Shown: in pieces, positions 7,203-16,923 of the stretch | How positions within the stretch are numbered: the stretch's first letter is position 1 | How the letters are laid out: each line of letters begins with the position of its first letter | NCBI RefSeq assembly: GCF_947302755.1 | Contig: NZ_CAMYWM010000006.1 | Location: 1-46,262 of the forward strand | Direction: 5' to 3' | Length of the DNA: 46,262 nt | From: an uncultured Anaerovibrio sp. | Lineage (GTDB): Bacteria > Bacillota > Negativicutes > Selenomonadales > Selenomonadaceae | Position numbers and translations under genes: made by a program | The notes under the pieces: model-generated | What the model saw: only the letters and a program-made list of their open reading frames with translations | What the model was told of the DNA's origin: nothing | The model's database searches: none

Positions 7203-8930
7203 CTATGCCTTAAATTTACCTACAGCAGTCTGTAAGCTGTGTGCCAACTGGGACAGAGCCTCACTTGCGGAAGCAATTTCTTCAGCCGCAGCAGACTGTT
7301 CCTGAGCTGCTGCCGAAACGCTTTCCATATCCGTTGCTACCTGACGGCTGTTTTCAGAAATCTTGTTGGAACGGGTACGAACATTTTCCGTATCGCCGGA
7401 AACAACCTTCAGGTCATCACTCATGCCCTTAGCCTTTTCAGCTACAGCGTCCGAAGCCTCCAAAATTCTGTTAAAGGATTCTTTAAGCTGACCAACAGAA
7501 GCGGTACCTTCTTTAACAGCAATGTTACCCTTTTGCATGGAATCAACGGCATCGATGGTATCACTCTGAATAGCACTGATAAGGTCTGCAATACGCTTGG
7601 CAGAATTTTGTGATTCCTCAGCCAGCTTACGAACTTCATCAGCTACAACGGCAAAGCCACGGCCATGCTCACCTGCTCTGGCAGCCTCAATTGCTGCATT
7701 AAGAGCCAGCAGGTTGGTCTGATCGGCAATACCGGAGATAGCCTCTACAATCTGGCCAATTTCCTGAGAACGCTTGCCCAGCTTATCTACAGTCATGGAG
7801 GAGCTGTTAACTATTTCTTCCACGCTGACAATCTTATTTACTGCATCCTCAATGGCATCGCTGCCTTCCTGAGCCTGCTTGTGGGAATCCAATACATTTG
7901 CTGTCACATCACTGGCCGTATGATTAAGATTATCAATGGAGTGCATTGTATTATCAATGGATTCCATGGCCATTTCAACATCGCTCTGCTGCTCAATAAC
8001 AGCACTAGCCGAACTGCTTACACGTTGAGCCACCTGCTCGGAGGCCAATGCACACTGGTGAGCTGTAGCCGTAAGCTCCTGGGAGGAAGCTGCCAGCTGC
8101 TCCGTGGAACCAATAACCTTCTGTATAAGATTATTAACCGTGTTACGCATATCCCGAACTGCAACTTCCATGTGGCCGAACTCATCACCACGTTCTACTT
8201 CACCGATAAGGCCATCATTGCGGAAATCACCATTGGATAACTTATCACAAACCCGGATAACCAAATTCAATGGTCCGGTAATCTGGGAAGTAATAAAGGC
8301 AATGAAAACCGTCAGGACAACGATAATAACCACGCAGGTAATAATCATGTTGCGAATGGCTGCCTTGACTCCCTCTTCTCCTTGTACCAGAGCTTCCTCA
8401 GCCTTTTCCATGTTCAGCTTCTGAACTTCCCCCAAATCGTTACTCATGCTGACTGCCAATGGCATTACTTCTTTTTCATAAAAGTCCATAACTGCCCGGC
8501 GGCTCGTCTCATCGGTAACCTGCATTTTCATCAATTCGCCAGACCTTGCTTTAAAGTTCTCATAGTCGCTCCGCACCTTGGCCGCCATGGAGGCACGCTG
8601 CGGGTGATTTGAGTTCAGGCGCTCATATTCCTGCATGCACTGTTCCGACTCTTCAATATTGCTATTATACTTGGTAATGCGATCCTGCCTTCTGGTAGGG
8701 TCGAGGGTAAAAGGCATCAACGACGCCTGAACCTGCATTACACGAGTATCATTTCGCACCCGCGCGCAGTAGAAGATACCCATGGTATGCTCTCTATAGA
8801 GTGCTTCCATATCTTCCTGAGCAGAACGTAAATACACATACCCCAGTATGCCTACAAATACCGTCGCCACAAAGGCCAGCGCCCCAATTAGAGCCAACTT
8901 GTACTTTACACCAATATCCTTAAAACTCAT
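7203..8930 (-). CDS. Methyl-accepting chemotaxis protein
   Basis: A 575-residue transmembrane chemoreceptor. It has an N-terminal helix (about 11-31), a periplasmic four-helix-bundle sensor (about 32-190), a second helix (about 191-213) and a HAMP domain (about 214-268). The cytoplasmic signalling helices carry the highly conserved hairpin tip [20 protein letters not shown] followed by [18 protein letters not shown]. The family controls CheA through CheW. Sensor domains of this type bind small molecules, but the ligand cannot be read here. There is no C-terminal CheR/CheB-tethering pentapeptide. GGGGGTGT lies 6-8 bases before the ATG. It is transcribed alone and converges on the cheB operon, whose methylesterase could act on it. 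Confidence 0.95.
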   Translation of the reverse strand: MSFKDIGVKYKLALIGALAFVATVFVGILGYVYLRSAQEDMEALYREHTMGIFYCARVRNDTRVMQVQASLMPFTLDPTRRQDRITKYNSNIEESEQCMQEYERLNSNHPQRASMAAKVRSDYENFKARSGELMKMQVTDETSRRAVMDFYEKEVMPLAVSMSNDLGEVQKLNMEKAEEALVQGEEGVKAAIRNMIITCVVIIVVLTVFIAFITSQITGPLNLVIRVCDKLSNGDFRNDGLIGEVERGDEFGHMEVAVRDMRNTVNNLIQKVIGSTEQLAASSQELTATAHQCALASEQVAQRVSSSASAVIEQQSDVEMAMESIDNTMHSIDNLNHTASDVTANVLDSHKQAQEGSDAIEDAVNKIVSVEEIVNSSSMTVDKLGKRSQEIGQIVEAISGIADQTNLLALNAAIEAARAGEHGRGFAVVADEVRKLAEESQNSAKRIADLISAIQSDTIDAVDSMQKGNIAVKEGTASVGQLKESFNRILEASDAVAEKAKGMSDDLKVVSGDTENVRTRSNKISENSRQVATDMESVSAAAQEQSAAAEEIASASEALSQLAHSLQTAVGKFKA

Positions 8931-9076
8931 TCATGACACCCCCTATATATTCATTCGTCCTTTTAACTATATCCGCATCTAAAAAATCTAACGGTACAGG
9001 ATATATATGGACTTATTTCTACATTAATATAAAAATTCCTTTTCAAATATGAATTTTTTCTGAAAAGCTTCCATCT

Positions 9077-12058
9077 CTATCCTAATATTTCCTGCAGGGT
9101 GGCAAGGGTCTTCTCCACATCAATAGGTTTTGCCAAATGAGCATTCATTCCCACGGCAAAGGCCTTTTCCTGATCCTCCTTGAAAGCATTGGCCGTCAGG
9201 GCCACTATCGGAATCTTCGAACGGCCACCATCCGCCAGTCGCCGTATTTTCTCAGTGGCACCGTAGCCATCCAGATTTGGCATCTGAATATCCATAAGAA
9301 TCAGGTCATAATACCCTATATCGTGCTTCATCAGCATATTGAAGCATTCAATACCATCCACTGCCCTTTCCACCTCAAAGCCGGCGTCCTCCAAAACAAA
9401 GGTGGCAATTTCTGCGTTAAGGTCGTTATCCTCTGCCATGAGAATACGCTTTCCGCTAAAGTCAGCCTTTTCCTCATCGTTTTGGTCATTTTCTTCCGAC
9501 GACGGCAGCTCACCTATACGGTGTGGTGTAGAAATAATAATTTCTGTACCCACTCCCAGCTCACTATTGACATTAATAGTGCCCCTCATTTTACCCACAA
9601 GGGACTTAACTATGGCCATGCCAAGACCCGTTCCCTGGATACCGCTCTGGGTACTGTTACGATCCCGGGAGAATTGTTCAAAGATATGAGTGACGAATTC
9701 CTTGGACATACCAATACCAGTATCCTGTACCCGGATTTCCAAAATACACTCCCCATCGGTATCTCCCGGCAACTCCTTAACCGTAACATAGATATTTCCC
9801 CCCTCCGGGGTATATTTCACCGCATTGCTGATAACATTCATTACCACCTCTGACATATGAGTACCATCAATGTACAAAAATCGGTGCTGTATATCAAAGG
9901 ATGATGTCAGGGTGAGATTCTTCTTCCTCATATCGCCCTCAAACATTATCAGGCAGGAATCAAACAGCTCATTGGCATCAGTTATTTCCTCTTCAATGAA
10001 CATATTTTTGTTTTCAATCCGGGCCATTTCCAAAATACTGTTCAAAATATCCAATAATTGATGGCTGGCATTTTTTATCTTTTGCCGGTATTCAGTATTT
10101 TTGGCTATATTGTCCGGATCCCGTTCCCCCAGCTCCGTGAAGCCTATTATGGCATTTAACGGAGTACGGATATCGTGGCTCATGTTGAACAGGAAGGTAG
10201 ACTTGGCTTTATTGGCTGCCTCAGCCGCCTCTATGGACTCCTCCAGCTTGGTCTGCTGCTCCTGTAGCAGGGCATTTAAAGCCTTGGTTTCCATCAGATG
10301 AGTCTCTGTCTCAGAAGCGTACTCCTCAAGGCGGGCCTGCCGATCCTGTAATTCATTATTAAGAACGGAAATCTCCTCCACCTTGTCAGACAATTCCATA
10401 CGATGAGCCTCAGACTCTGCAAGATGTTCCCTGTTTTTCCGATTTTCCCGTATAACAAAGTAGAAAATCACCGAAAAGAACAACATCAGTCCCAATAACG
10501 GAACCCATATATTATTTTTGAAGAAATTTAGTAAAGATACCTCATGCTTTGGCATGTAGCTGTAAGCATGGGTCAGGGCAAAATCATCATCTATCAGACT
10601 AAGTCCATGGTTTATGAGCCGAATAATTTCCGGATTTGTAGTAAGCCCGGCAAAGCCAAGATCCACATCATTGGTCAGCTGAGCTGTATTTAAATCCTTG
10701 TAGCTTTCCTTCCGCCGCAGCAGATACTCTGTTCTGAGCTCACTGACGATAATAACATCTGCCTCCCCCCGTTTAACGGCATCCATACAGTCATCAATAT
10801 CATCAAAATACAGGACTTCATTCTTAGGATAAAATAATTTTCTGAATGGATCCATGATACCATTGCGGCGGGATATGGCAATCCGGGCCCGGCTCATATC
10901 AGGGTAGGCTCCGGCATATAAAATATTAAAATTGGAATTTACCACCGGCTCACTGGTGATAATATCATGCTGCTCAGAAATCCAGGCATTGGACAAACCA
11001 GGAAAAACAACATCCACTTCCTGATTGTGCAGGGCATTTATTAATTCCTCGGCTGTAGAATAGCCCACATAGTCTATCTTAATATCCGCATCTCCGAGAA
11101 CTCTGAATATCTCCGGCACAATGTCCGTAATAACGCCTACAACATTACCGCTTTCATCTTTGGCACTGTACGGAAGAAATGCCGTTAAATACCCAACCTT
11201 AAAGGTATCATGCTCATCCAGCCATTTGCGCTCATTCGGCAGCAGGGTGGTAGTCAGAATTGATTTTTTGAACCATTTTCTGGACAGGTCATTTATAAAA
11301 TGGGGATTTTCCCGCTTCATCAGCTCCTGGGATTTGTTTAAATCCTCCAAAATATCCGGCCGGGCCTTATTTGCCACCAGATAATAAGCACTGGAGCCCA
11401 CGTCGGCAAACACTTCAATCCCCACATCGGGGGAGGTACCGTCACTTTCAGCCATCATAATATCAATTTGTCCGTCAATAATGGCCTCGTCCCGTTCCTT
11501 TATGTCACCGAACTCTACCAGCTGAGCGCTTAGATTATGCTCCGCCAGATACTGATTTACCACACCAACCTGTGCCCCTTTTAAGACACCAATTCTCTTG
11601 CCATTTATGGTAGAAAGCTCCGAAGTAATCTGGCTGTTGGAGGACAGCTTTAGGAAATAATACTTGGTTTCCCCCATGGCATCCCGGGGATAGCTGATGA
11701 CGGAAGCCCGCTCCGGCGTGTAGGCCAACCCCGCCAACAGGTCTATTTCCCCGTTTAGCAACTTACTATATAGCTTGCCATAAGAACCGTACACGTACTC
11801 ATATTTCCAGTTGTTGTATAATTTCAGACGCTGCAAATAATCATAGGCATAGCCGTCCTTGGTCATATCAACCGTCGCCCCAATCTGGAATGGCGGATTT
11901 TCATAATAACCTATACGGACGATTTTTTCATTATTGGCCACCGCCGGTGTAACAGGCATACCCTTAAATACCCCCAGCAAGCAGGCCAATAGGGTAATGA
12001 GGCAAAAGAAATTTTTAAGATTAATATATTTAAAATACATTCTATGCTTATAACGCAT
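9077..12058 (-). CDS. Hybrid sensor histidine kinase with two SBP_bac_3 sensor domains
   Basis: A BvgS/EvgS-like unorthodox sensor. The track ORF begins at 12091, but ATG 12058 (MRYKHRMYF) follows GGGGGGC at good spacing and starts a plausible signal anchor, so I use it. Domains in order (numbered from this start): N-terminal hydrophobic segment; two tandem family-3 solute-binding Venus-flytrap domains (about 40-265 and 275-510); one membrane helix (about 518-538, VPLLGLMLFFSVIFYFVI); a coiled coil; HisKA with FNMSHDIRTPLNAI; HATPase with VISNAVKY, DTGIGM and GTGLGM; and a C-terminal receiver with AEDND, LILMDIQMP and the LAKP lysine. There is no C-terminal Hpt domain, unlike BvgS, so a separate phosphotransfer protein is expected. 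Family-3 domains usually bind amino acids or similar small ligands. No output regulator is nearby. Confidence 0.93.
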   Translation of the reverse strand: MRYKHRMYFKYINLKNFFCLITLLACLLGVFKGMPVTPAVANNEKIVRIGYYENPPFQIGATVDMTKDGYAYDYLQRLKLYNNWKYEYVYGSYGKLYSKLLNGEIDLLAGLAYTPERASVISYPRDAMGETKYYFLKLSSNSQITSELSTINGKRIGVLKGAQVGVVNQYLAEHNLSAQLVEFGDIKERDEAIIDGQIDIMMAESDGTSPDVGIEVFADVGSSAYYLVANKARPDILEDLNKSQELMKRENPHFINDLSRKWFKKSILTTTLLPNERKWLDEHDTFKVGYLTAFLPYSAKDESGNVVGVITDIVPEIFRVLGDADIKIDYVGYSTAEELINALHNQEVDVVFPGLSNAWISEQHDIITSEPVVNSNFNILYAGAYPDMSRARIAISRRNGIMDPFRKLFYPKNEVLYFDDIDDCMDAVKRGEADVIIVSELRTEYLLRRKESYKDLNTAQLTNDVDLGFAGLTTNPEIIRLINHGLSLIDDDFALTHAYSYMPKHEVSLLNFFKNNIWVPLLGLMLFFSVIFYFVIRENRKNREHLAESEAHRMELSDKVEEISVLNNELQDRQARLEEYASETETHLMETKALNALLQEQQTKLEESIEAAEAANKAKSTFLFNMSHDIRTPLNAIIGFTELGERDPDNIAKNTEYRQKIKNASHQLLDILNSILEMARIENKNMFIEEEITDANELFDSCLIMFEGDMRKKNLTLTSSFDIQHRFLYIDGTHMSEVVMNVISNAVKYTPEGGNIYVTVKELPGDTDGECILEIRVQDTGIGMSKEFVTHIFEQFSRDRNSTQSGIQGTGLGMAIVKSLVGKMRGTINVNSELGVGTEIIISTPHRIGELPSSEENDQNDEEKADFSGKRILMAEDNDLNAEIATFVLEDAGFEVERAVDGIECFNMLMKHDIGYYDLILMDIQMPNLDGYGATEKIRRLADGGRSKIPIVALTANAFKEDQEKAFAVGMNAHLAKPIDVEKTLATLQEILG

Positions 12059-12182
12059 TTTACTGCCCCCCTGCATAATGTGAAAACCCATAAAATAACC
12101 TATTTTAATTATTCTCCACCTTGCCCTGCAATTCCTGCATTTTATGAATAAATTATTATTTTTTAGCCTTTCAGCCCCACAC

Positions 12183-12211
12183 TAAAAAACCGGACTGTAA
12201 TGGCCAGTCCG
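12183..12211 (-). terminator. Terminator at the end of the exopolysaccharide locus
   Basis: On the minus strand CGGACTG, a 7-base loop and CAGTCCG are followed by GTTTTTTAG. It lies 15 bases after the stop of the double-NodB deacetylase gene, the last gene of the leftward locus. Confidence 0.8.
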
Positions 12212-12225
12212 ATTTTCCATAAATA

Positions 12226-13968
12226 TTAATAATCCCGTGGATTACGTGTTTTATCCATTTTCATCCGCTGGTCATATCCATCATTCAGATAATCCCCCAG
12301 CAGTCCAACCTTAAATTTTCCCGGATGTCCCTCAGGCAGTCTGTCATTGGCCGTCAGGAGAATATCCAACGCTATTGGTGTAAGAGGTGCAGTGGAGCTC
12401 ATATGCATAATCAGGATGGCCCCCCGCTGAACATTGCCCTTTTTATCGTGGACAATGTTATTCATGATCCCAACCAAGGATTGCAAGGATACAGCCCCGT
12501 AATCCTCGGTACTGCCTGAACCATTCACTATATAGGTGAAGCCGGCATTTAAAATAGTCTGTACACCCATTTTGCTTACGGCCAGGGTAGGTGGCCGAAG
12601 GAGTCTGGTAAGAGCCGGCCGGTTGTTTTCCAACCGGATATCCCCTACTACAGACAACAGCTTAGGATATGATGTGGCAACATCCTCCCAATACTCTGCC
12701 GCATCCTCGCCGGGAATCATGTTATTGTGCTCATCATAGGTGGCCATAGCCATATGATTGTTGGTATGACTGCCTATCTCGTTTCCCTCCAGGGCGATGG
12801 CCCGCAGCAAATTGGGATTGTTCAGCATATTCCTGGTAATGATAAAGAAGGTGCCATGTACCTTGTGCTTATGCAGCACATACAGGAGCTTATTGATAGA
12901 ATCATCATTGCCCCAGTCATCAAAGGTAAGGAACACCGTCTTTGGCGGAGCATTTTTTATCAGCCCGGTTTTATCCGCATATATCATCTGGGAACGGCTA
13001 AAATTCAACATACGGTCGTTGACATTAACCTCCGGGGCACCAATGTACCGGCTGAGAAATGCCTCCGTAAAATTCTCCTCCGTCACCCAGTTGGTACCGT
13101 AGTCCGGCTGCATCTCCTCCGGCAGGGCCTGTACATTTACCGGATAACTATAGCCCAGATACCCCTCACTGCCAACATCAGCCAGTGAAGCCGTGTGATA
13201 GGAATAATCATTTTCTTCCCCGGTGCCTTGCTGAGACTGGGGGGCATAAGCGATATTATCAATTTTCTGTTCTTTTATAGCCTGCAGCATTTGCGCCGCC
13301 AAAAAATCATTATCATAAAAATCGGTACGCAGATAAACAATTTCACCCCGATTAAGGGATGTAGTCCATTTACCAAAAATTTGTGGCATAACCTCCTCCG
13401 GACTTTGGGCCGACCTGTGCTTGGACTGAACCACATTGAGACCCTGGCCCACCAGGGTACAGCCCATGGCCGATACAGCCTCACGCATGGCGTCAGCATC
13501 CCCGCCGGCAGACATGATGCGCACAAAGCTGCTGTCAAAGCCATAGGCCTGATTTAACGCTGACCTGATGCGCTGTATTTGTCCGCAATAGTAATAAAAA
13601 TCCCCCTCCCGGGTGGGAACCAGACCTATGGCCAAATCCTGACCGTATTCACGGATAAGCTGTATATTGTCCTGATTTCTACCCAGCTCCCGTTCTGTAA
13701 CGAAGAAGCTCCCCCGCAGTTTTTCTGACGCCATATAATTCAATATATTCCTTAGGGGAAGCTCCTTGGAAAGTCCCCCGAAGGTTAAGATTACTGCCCG
13801 GTCAGTTGTAAGCAAAAACCGCTGCTGTTCAGCCAGCTGACCGCCATTTTGCATCCGTAACTCCCTAAATTCATCTACGGGAGCCGCACACACAGATGCC
13901 AAAAACACTGACAGGCCCAACAAGGCCATTACTGCTACCCGCACCACGGACCCTTTCACTTGTATCAT
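12226..13968 (-). CDS. Secreted polysaccharide deacetylase with two NodB-like domains
   Basis: I place the start at ATG 13968 (MIQVKGSVVRVAV), since AAAGGAG lies just upstream and a clean signal peptide follows (cleavage near VCAAP). The protein is then about 580 residues. The first half (about 40-290) looks like a NodB barrel that has lost its metal site: ILTFGGLSKE replaces the usual TFDDG. The second half (about 340-570) retains the family motifs LTFDDWGND and GSHTNNH, plus LRPPT, which supply the catalytic Asp and metal ligands of carbohydrate-esterase family 4. Such enzymes de-N-acetylate GlcNAc polymers outside the membrane. As the last gene of the polysaccharide locus, it probably tailors the exported polymer. 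A start of 14046, as on the track, would give no signal peptide at the N-terminus. Confidence 0.85.
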   Translation of the reverse strand: MIQVKGSVVRVAVMALLGLSVFLASVCAAPVDEFRELRMQNGGQLAEQQRFLLTTDRAVILTFGGLSKELPLRNILNYMASEKLRGSFFVTERELGRNQDNIQLIREYGQDLAIGLVPTREGDFYYYCGQIQRIRSALNQAYGFDSSFVRIMSAGGDADAMREAVSAMGCTLVGQGLNVVQSKHRSAQSPEEVMPQIFGKWTTSLNRGEIVYLRTDFYDNDFLAAQMLQAIKEQKIDNIAYAPQSQQGTGEENDYSYHTASLADVGSEGYLGYSYPVNVQALPEEMQPDYGTNWVTEENFTEAFLSRYIGAPEVNVNDRMLNFSRSQMIYADKTGLIKNAPPKTVFLTFDDWGNDDSINKLLYVLHKHKVHGTFFIITRNMLNNPNLLRAIALEGNEIGSHTNNHMAMATYDEHNNMIPGEDAAEYWEDVATSYPKLLSVVGDIRLENNRPALTRLLRPPTLAVSKMGVQTILNAGFTYIVNGSGSTEDYGAVSLQSLVGIMNNIVHDKKGNVQRGAILIMHMSSTAPLTPIALDILLTANDRLPEGHPGKFKVGLLGDYLNDGYDQRMKMDKTRNPRDY

Positions 13969-13997
13969 TATGCTCCTTTCAATATAGTACAGAACAA

Positions 13998-15038
13998 TCA
14001 GTTTGCATGGAATTCCTTTATCCGATAATTGCCCCCAAGACGCCAAAGGCTAACCCGTTTAATTCCCCCATCGGCCGCCGCCTTGATCCAAGCCTGAAGG
14101 GTTTTATTATCAGCATACCAAAGCTCGTAGTCATGGCCAGCCTCCTTATAGGTAAAGTGCATGGCATAGCTGGCCTCATCCCGTTCTGGAGTAACCTGGT
14201 GAGCCTTGGCCAACTCAACAGCCTCATCCTCATCAAGGAAGCGTATCTTCCCATGCTGCAGGCCCAACAGGCCATAATCCTCCCACAGACAGCCGCCGGT
14301 GGCAAAGGCAGCAGCCTTTTTGCCGGGTATGGCTTCCATTTTTTTGATGGTTTTGGCTATAAATTCACTGTCAGCCTTTGGCCCCGGTCCATTATGCCTG
14401 CCATGAAGATTGTAAAACATAACCACGTATTCCGGTCCCCTGCAAAGGCCGACATCCATCGGCATTCCGGGCTCCAAAACGATGCGCAGGGACAGCCCCT
14501 CCTTAATGCAGGCCGAGGAAAGCTTATAGGTAAAGGACAAATATTTCTGCAACAAATCACTGTCCTTGAAAAAGGACTCATAATCCAGCTCTATGCCGGT
14601 ACACTGCAGCTCCTTTGCCACCTGGAGCATCTCTGCTATGGTCTGTTCCTTGTGTTTATCATCAGCAAACAGGCGTCTCAGCAGCTCCGTATCCTTGTTA
14701 ATCACCTTGCCCTGTTCATTTTTCCAATCATTTGTAAAGGATATGTAGCGCTGTTCCTGCTTTTCCTCTTTTACAAGGGCTGCAATTTTCCTTGTTTCCT
14801 CCGGAATGAACAGCTTATCCTCCTGGTCATAATAGGCCATAAAGCAGGATACACCGACAAGGCGATTTTTGATGTCCCCATATTCCTTCAGCCCCTTTTC
14901 CTCATCCCATGAGGCTATCCAGGCGGAAAGCACGACAGGCTCATGGCTTCCCACCGAAAGGGAGGAAGCCCCCTGGGCGCAGCCGGACATCAGCAGCACA
15001 GCGGCACCAAGGACAAACATATGTAGTTTCCGTTTCAT
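13998..15038 (-). CDS. GH18-like glycoside hydrolase lipoprotein
   Basis: The start is set at ATG 15038 (MKRKLHMFVLGAA), after AAAGGAGC. It gives a lipoprotein signal peptide with lipobox LLMSGC and a protein of about 346 residues. The sequence CTGIELDYESF matches the GH18-type motif DxxDxDxE in relaxed form; its final Glu would be the acid catalyst. SGCFMAYYDQED and the C-terminal RVSLWRLGG resemble TIM-barrel strands of the chitinase/spore-hydrolase branch. The family cleaves beta-1,4-GlcNAc-type links by substrate assistance. Lying between two deacetylase genes and behind a synthase, it may trim or release the exported polymer, as the PgaB C-terminal hydrolase domain does. Substrate is inferred. 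Confidence 0.75.
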   Translation of the reverse strand: MKRKLHMFVLGAAVLLMSGCAQGASSLSVGSHEPVVLSAWIASWDEEKGLKEYGDIKNRLVGVSCFMAYYDQEDKLFIPEETRKIAALVKEEKQEQRYISFTNDWKNEQGKVINKDTELLRRLFADDKHKEQTIAEMLQVAKELQCTGIELDYESFFKDSDLLQKYLSFTYKLSSACIKEGLSLRIVLEPGMPMDVGLCRGPEYVVMFYNLHGRHNGPGPKADSEFIAKTIKKMEAIPGKKAAAFATGGCLWEDYGLLGLQHGKIRFLDEDEAVELAKAHQVTPERDEASYAMHFTYKEAGHDYELWYADNKTLQAWIKAAADGGIKRVSLWRLGGNYRIKEFHAN

Positions 15039-15052
15039 AGCATCCAGCTCCT

Positions 15053-15598
15053 TTAACCGTTGCGTAAGAACCAGAAAAGAATACTCTCCCACACACTCTT
15101 TGCATCAAATAAAAACTTATCCCAGCCAGTGAGCTCAGTGGTAAACAGCACCTTTTCATCCTTCAGCTCTTTTCCTGTATTGGTGCGAATGGTAAATTTT
15201 TCAAAAACAGCATCGTAGACATCATCGGCTAGATTTCTCTGGCTCCAGCCCTCACCCTGCCATGAGGCACCTAAAAATACGCTGCCATGGTTCGTGTCGT
15301 GAACTATTATTTCCTGGTCAACTCCTTTGCCGTCCAGCGTTAGGCGCAGCACCTCATCCTTTAAGTCAATTTCCAGCCTGTGGTTACCCCGTCTATGGAA
15401 GCTTTGAACGTGCTCATAGGGCTCAGCCCCATCCTGAATAGAGGCTGCAGGCATAGCTTCACGATTTTTAGCCCTGGCGTAATACTCTTCTGCCTGCTGG
15501 GTAGAGGTAGCATAGCGGGCAAAGGCCATGTTTTCCTGAACCTCGGCTTCCCGTTTATTTTCCTCACCGGAAGCTCCCTGGTCTTGTCTCCAGTCTTT
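15053..15598 (-). pseudogene. 3' part of the frameshifted deacetylase-like gene, in the -1 frame
   Basis: The track shows 158 residues from ATG 15529, but the frame is open back to the TGA at 15599-15601 and has no ribosome site of its own. It encodes RQDQGASGEENKREAEV then MAFARYATSTQQAEEYY and a jelly-roll-like segment (LEIDLKDEVLRLTLDGK, FEKFTIRTNTG), ending in a hydrophobic WESILFWFLRNG. The beta-sandwich fits a carbohydrate-binding C-terminal domain of the gene upstream. Its good coding character indicates a very recent frameshift or a sequencing error. Confidence 0.65.
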
Positions 15599-16923
15599 TC
15601 AATTACCACCAGTCTGTTATTCAGCAATTCCACACAAATATAATTTTGCCGGTTAACATCGCTGCGCAGGAAAATCTGCTGTGCCCCAAAGGCATTACCC
15701 AACAAATTTACCGTAACCTTAATATTATGAAGGTTACTGCTCTCCCGAATCTGGGAAACAGCCACCCCCTCAGGAAGGGTAGTAAGGGTATAGGTTTCGT
15801 CCTCCAGCTCCGCGGCACCCTCCAACAATTTCCACTGCTCCTGCCGCCCGGCATCCCCTGTTACAAATTCAATAGGTGTATTGACGTCATACTTAATCCG
15901 CATGAGCAGATGATTAATCGGCCAATAGGGCTGGGGCTGCATTCTGGTAAGGTCATAAATACTGCTGTTGCGCTGATTAAAGCAATAACCCTCACGATTG
16001 AAGGTTATGGAAAAAAGGTCCCTAATCCACTTTTCATTAACGACACTGACAGCATTGTTATTGGCAAATTTTCCCGTGTTTCCATGCATGTGCACATACA
16101 CTGCCGGAACCCGGCCAATCCCTTCGGTATACACATCCCTAATGCGTTTAAAATCGTAGCTTATGCGCCGTACCATATGGTCATGGCTTTCCTTGGGAAT
16201 TCCATCCTTGTCCCGGATATAATCCATGAGATAATGATTGTAGTGACGCTCCAAATAAGGAGTCAGCATGGCATAACGCAATGGATCTATTTCCCCAATG
16301 TAATTATTATACCGGTCAAAGACATTTATATACTCCAGCCGGTAGCCGTTTGTACCGATTTCCCAAAAGCTGGACTCCTCCAGCTCCAAATATTCAGAGG
16401 GCTTTAGAAATTTTAAATCCCTTGATTCAATATTCTCCCCATAGCCCATGATGCTGGCCTTGAAATTTAAATGCTCCAATATAGGCTGGGAAAATATGGC
16501 TGTATCACGCCGCCCATCCTCAAACATCAGAAAAAGGGATTTTTCCGGCAGGGGCCGCCCCTGCTCATAATATTCCCTGATATCCTGCTGAGTAATGGTA
16601 ACGTAGCCCTGATCCTTTAAGGCGCTTAAATGCTTATCCAGCTGCTTTTGACTGATAAGGGTGGAGGTATCACCTATACGATCCACGCCAAAATAGGAAA
16701 GTGCCACAAATCCGGTATCCCGGTCACCTGCAGTGCCCCCGGCTGTATCATAGGGCTTGTAGGTGTCCAGGCTGTAAAACAAGGTATAAAGGACAAAAAA
16801 CATCAGGGCAACCACAATCAGCTCGATAATCACCCGTATCCGCTTTATCATATTTTTACGGGCAGAATATTTCTCATCACCCAGGGAACGGATTCGTCCA
16901 TCCCTACTTTCATTCTGGCTCAT
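15361..16923 (-). CDS. NodB-like polysaccharide deacetylase, membrane-anchored, 5' part of a frameshifted gene
   Basis: The ATG at 16923 lies inside the end of the synthase gene (14-base overlap), behind AAAGGAAC. Residues about 25-48 form a membrane anchor. Residues about 70-300 look like a NodB/family-4 deacetylase barrel (FVALSYFGV, LFLMFEDGRRD, VPAVYVHMHGN), with motifs altered from the usual TFDDG and HxxxH. A beta-rich, carbohydrate-binding-like region follows. From about residue 450 the frame reads unlike protein (PVRKINGKPRFRKTWPLP), while the -1 frame opens after a TGA at 15599-15601 and continues sensibly to 15053. Adding one A to the AAAA run at 15596-15599 would give IEKDWRQDQGASGEENKREAEV... 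and restore a protein of about 620 residues. Either an assembly error or a real mutation is possible. Confidence 0.72.
   Translation of the reverse strand: MSQNESRDGRIRSLGDEKYSARKNMIKRIRVIIELIVVALMFFVLYTLFYSLDTYKPYDTAGGTAGDRDTGFVALSYFGVDRIGDTSTLISQKQLDKHLSALKDQGYVTITQQDIREYYEQGRPLPEKSLFLMFEDGRRDTAIFSQPILEHLNFKASIMGYGENIESRDLKFLKPSEYLELEESSFWEIGTNGYRLEYINVFDRYNNYIGEIDPLRYAMLTPYLERHYNHYLMDYIRDKDGIPKESHDHMVRRISYDFKRIRDVYTEGIGRVPAVYVHMHGNTGKFANNNAVSVVNEKWIRDLFSITFNREGYCFNQRNSSIYDLTRMQPQPYWPINHLLMRIKYDVNTPIEFVTGDAGRQEQWKLLEGAAELEDETYTLTTLPEGVAVSQIRESSNLHNIKVTVNLLGNAFGAQQIFLRSDVNRQNYICVELLNNRLVVIEKTGDKTRELPVRKINGKPRFRKTWPLPAMLPLPSRQKSITPGLKIVKLCLQPLFRMGLSPMSTFKASIDGVTTGWKLT

Noticed and set aside
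13896-14912. 338-residue plus-strand ORF opposite the GH18-like gene
   Set aside because: It crosses two minus-strand genes that both have good starts and signal peptides. It has no ribosome site and no domain.
15540-15601. Programmed ribosomal frameshift in the deacetylase-like gene
   Set aside because: No X-XXY-YYZ heptamer in the right phase and no clear downstream stem were found. A single-base indel explains the data more simply.
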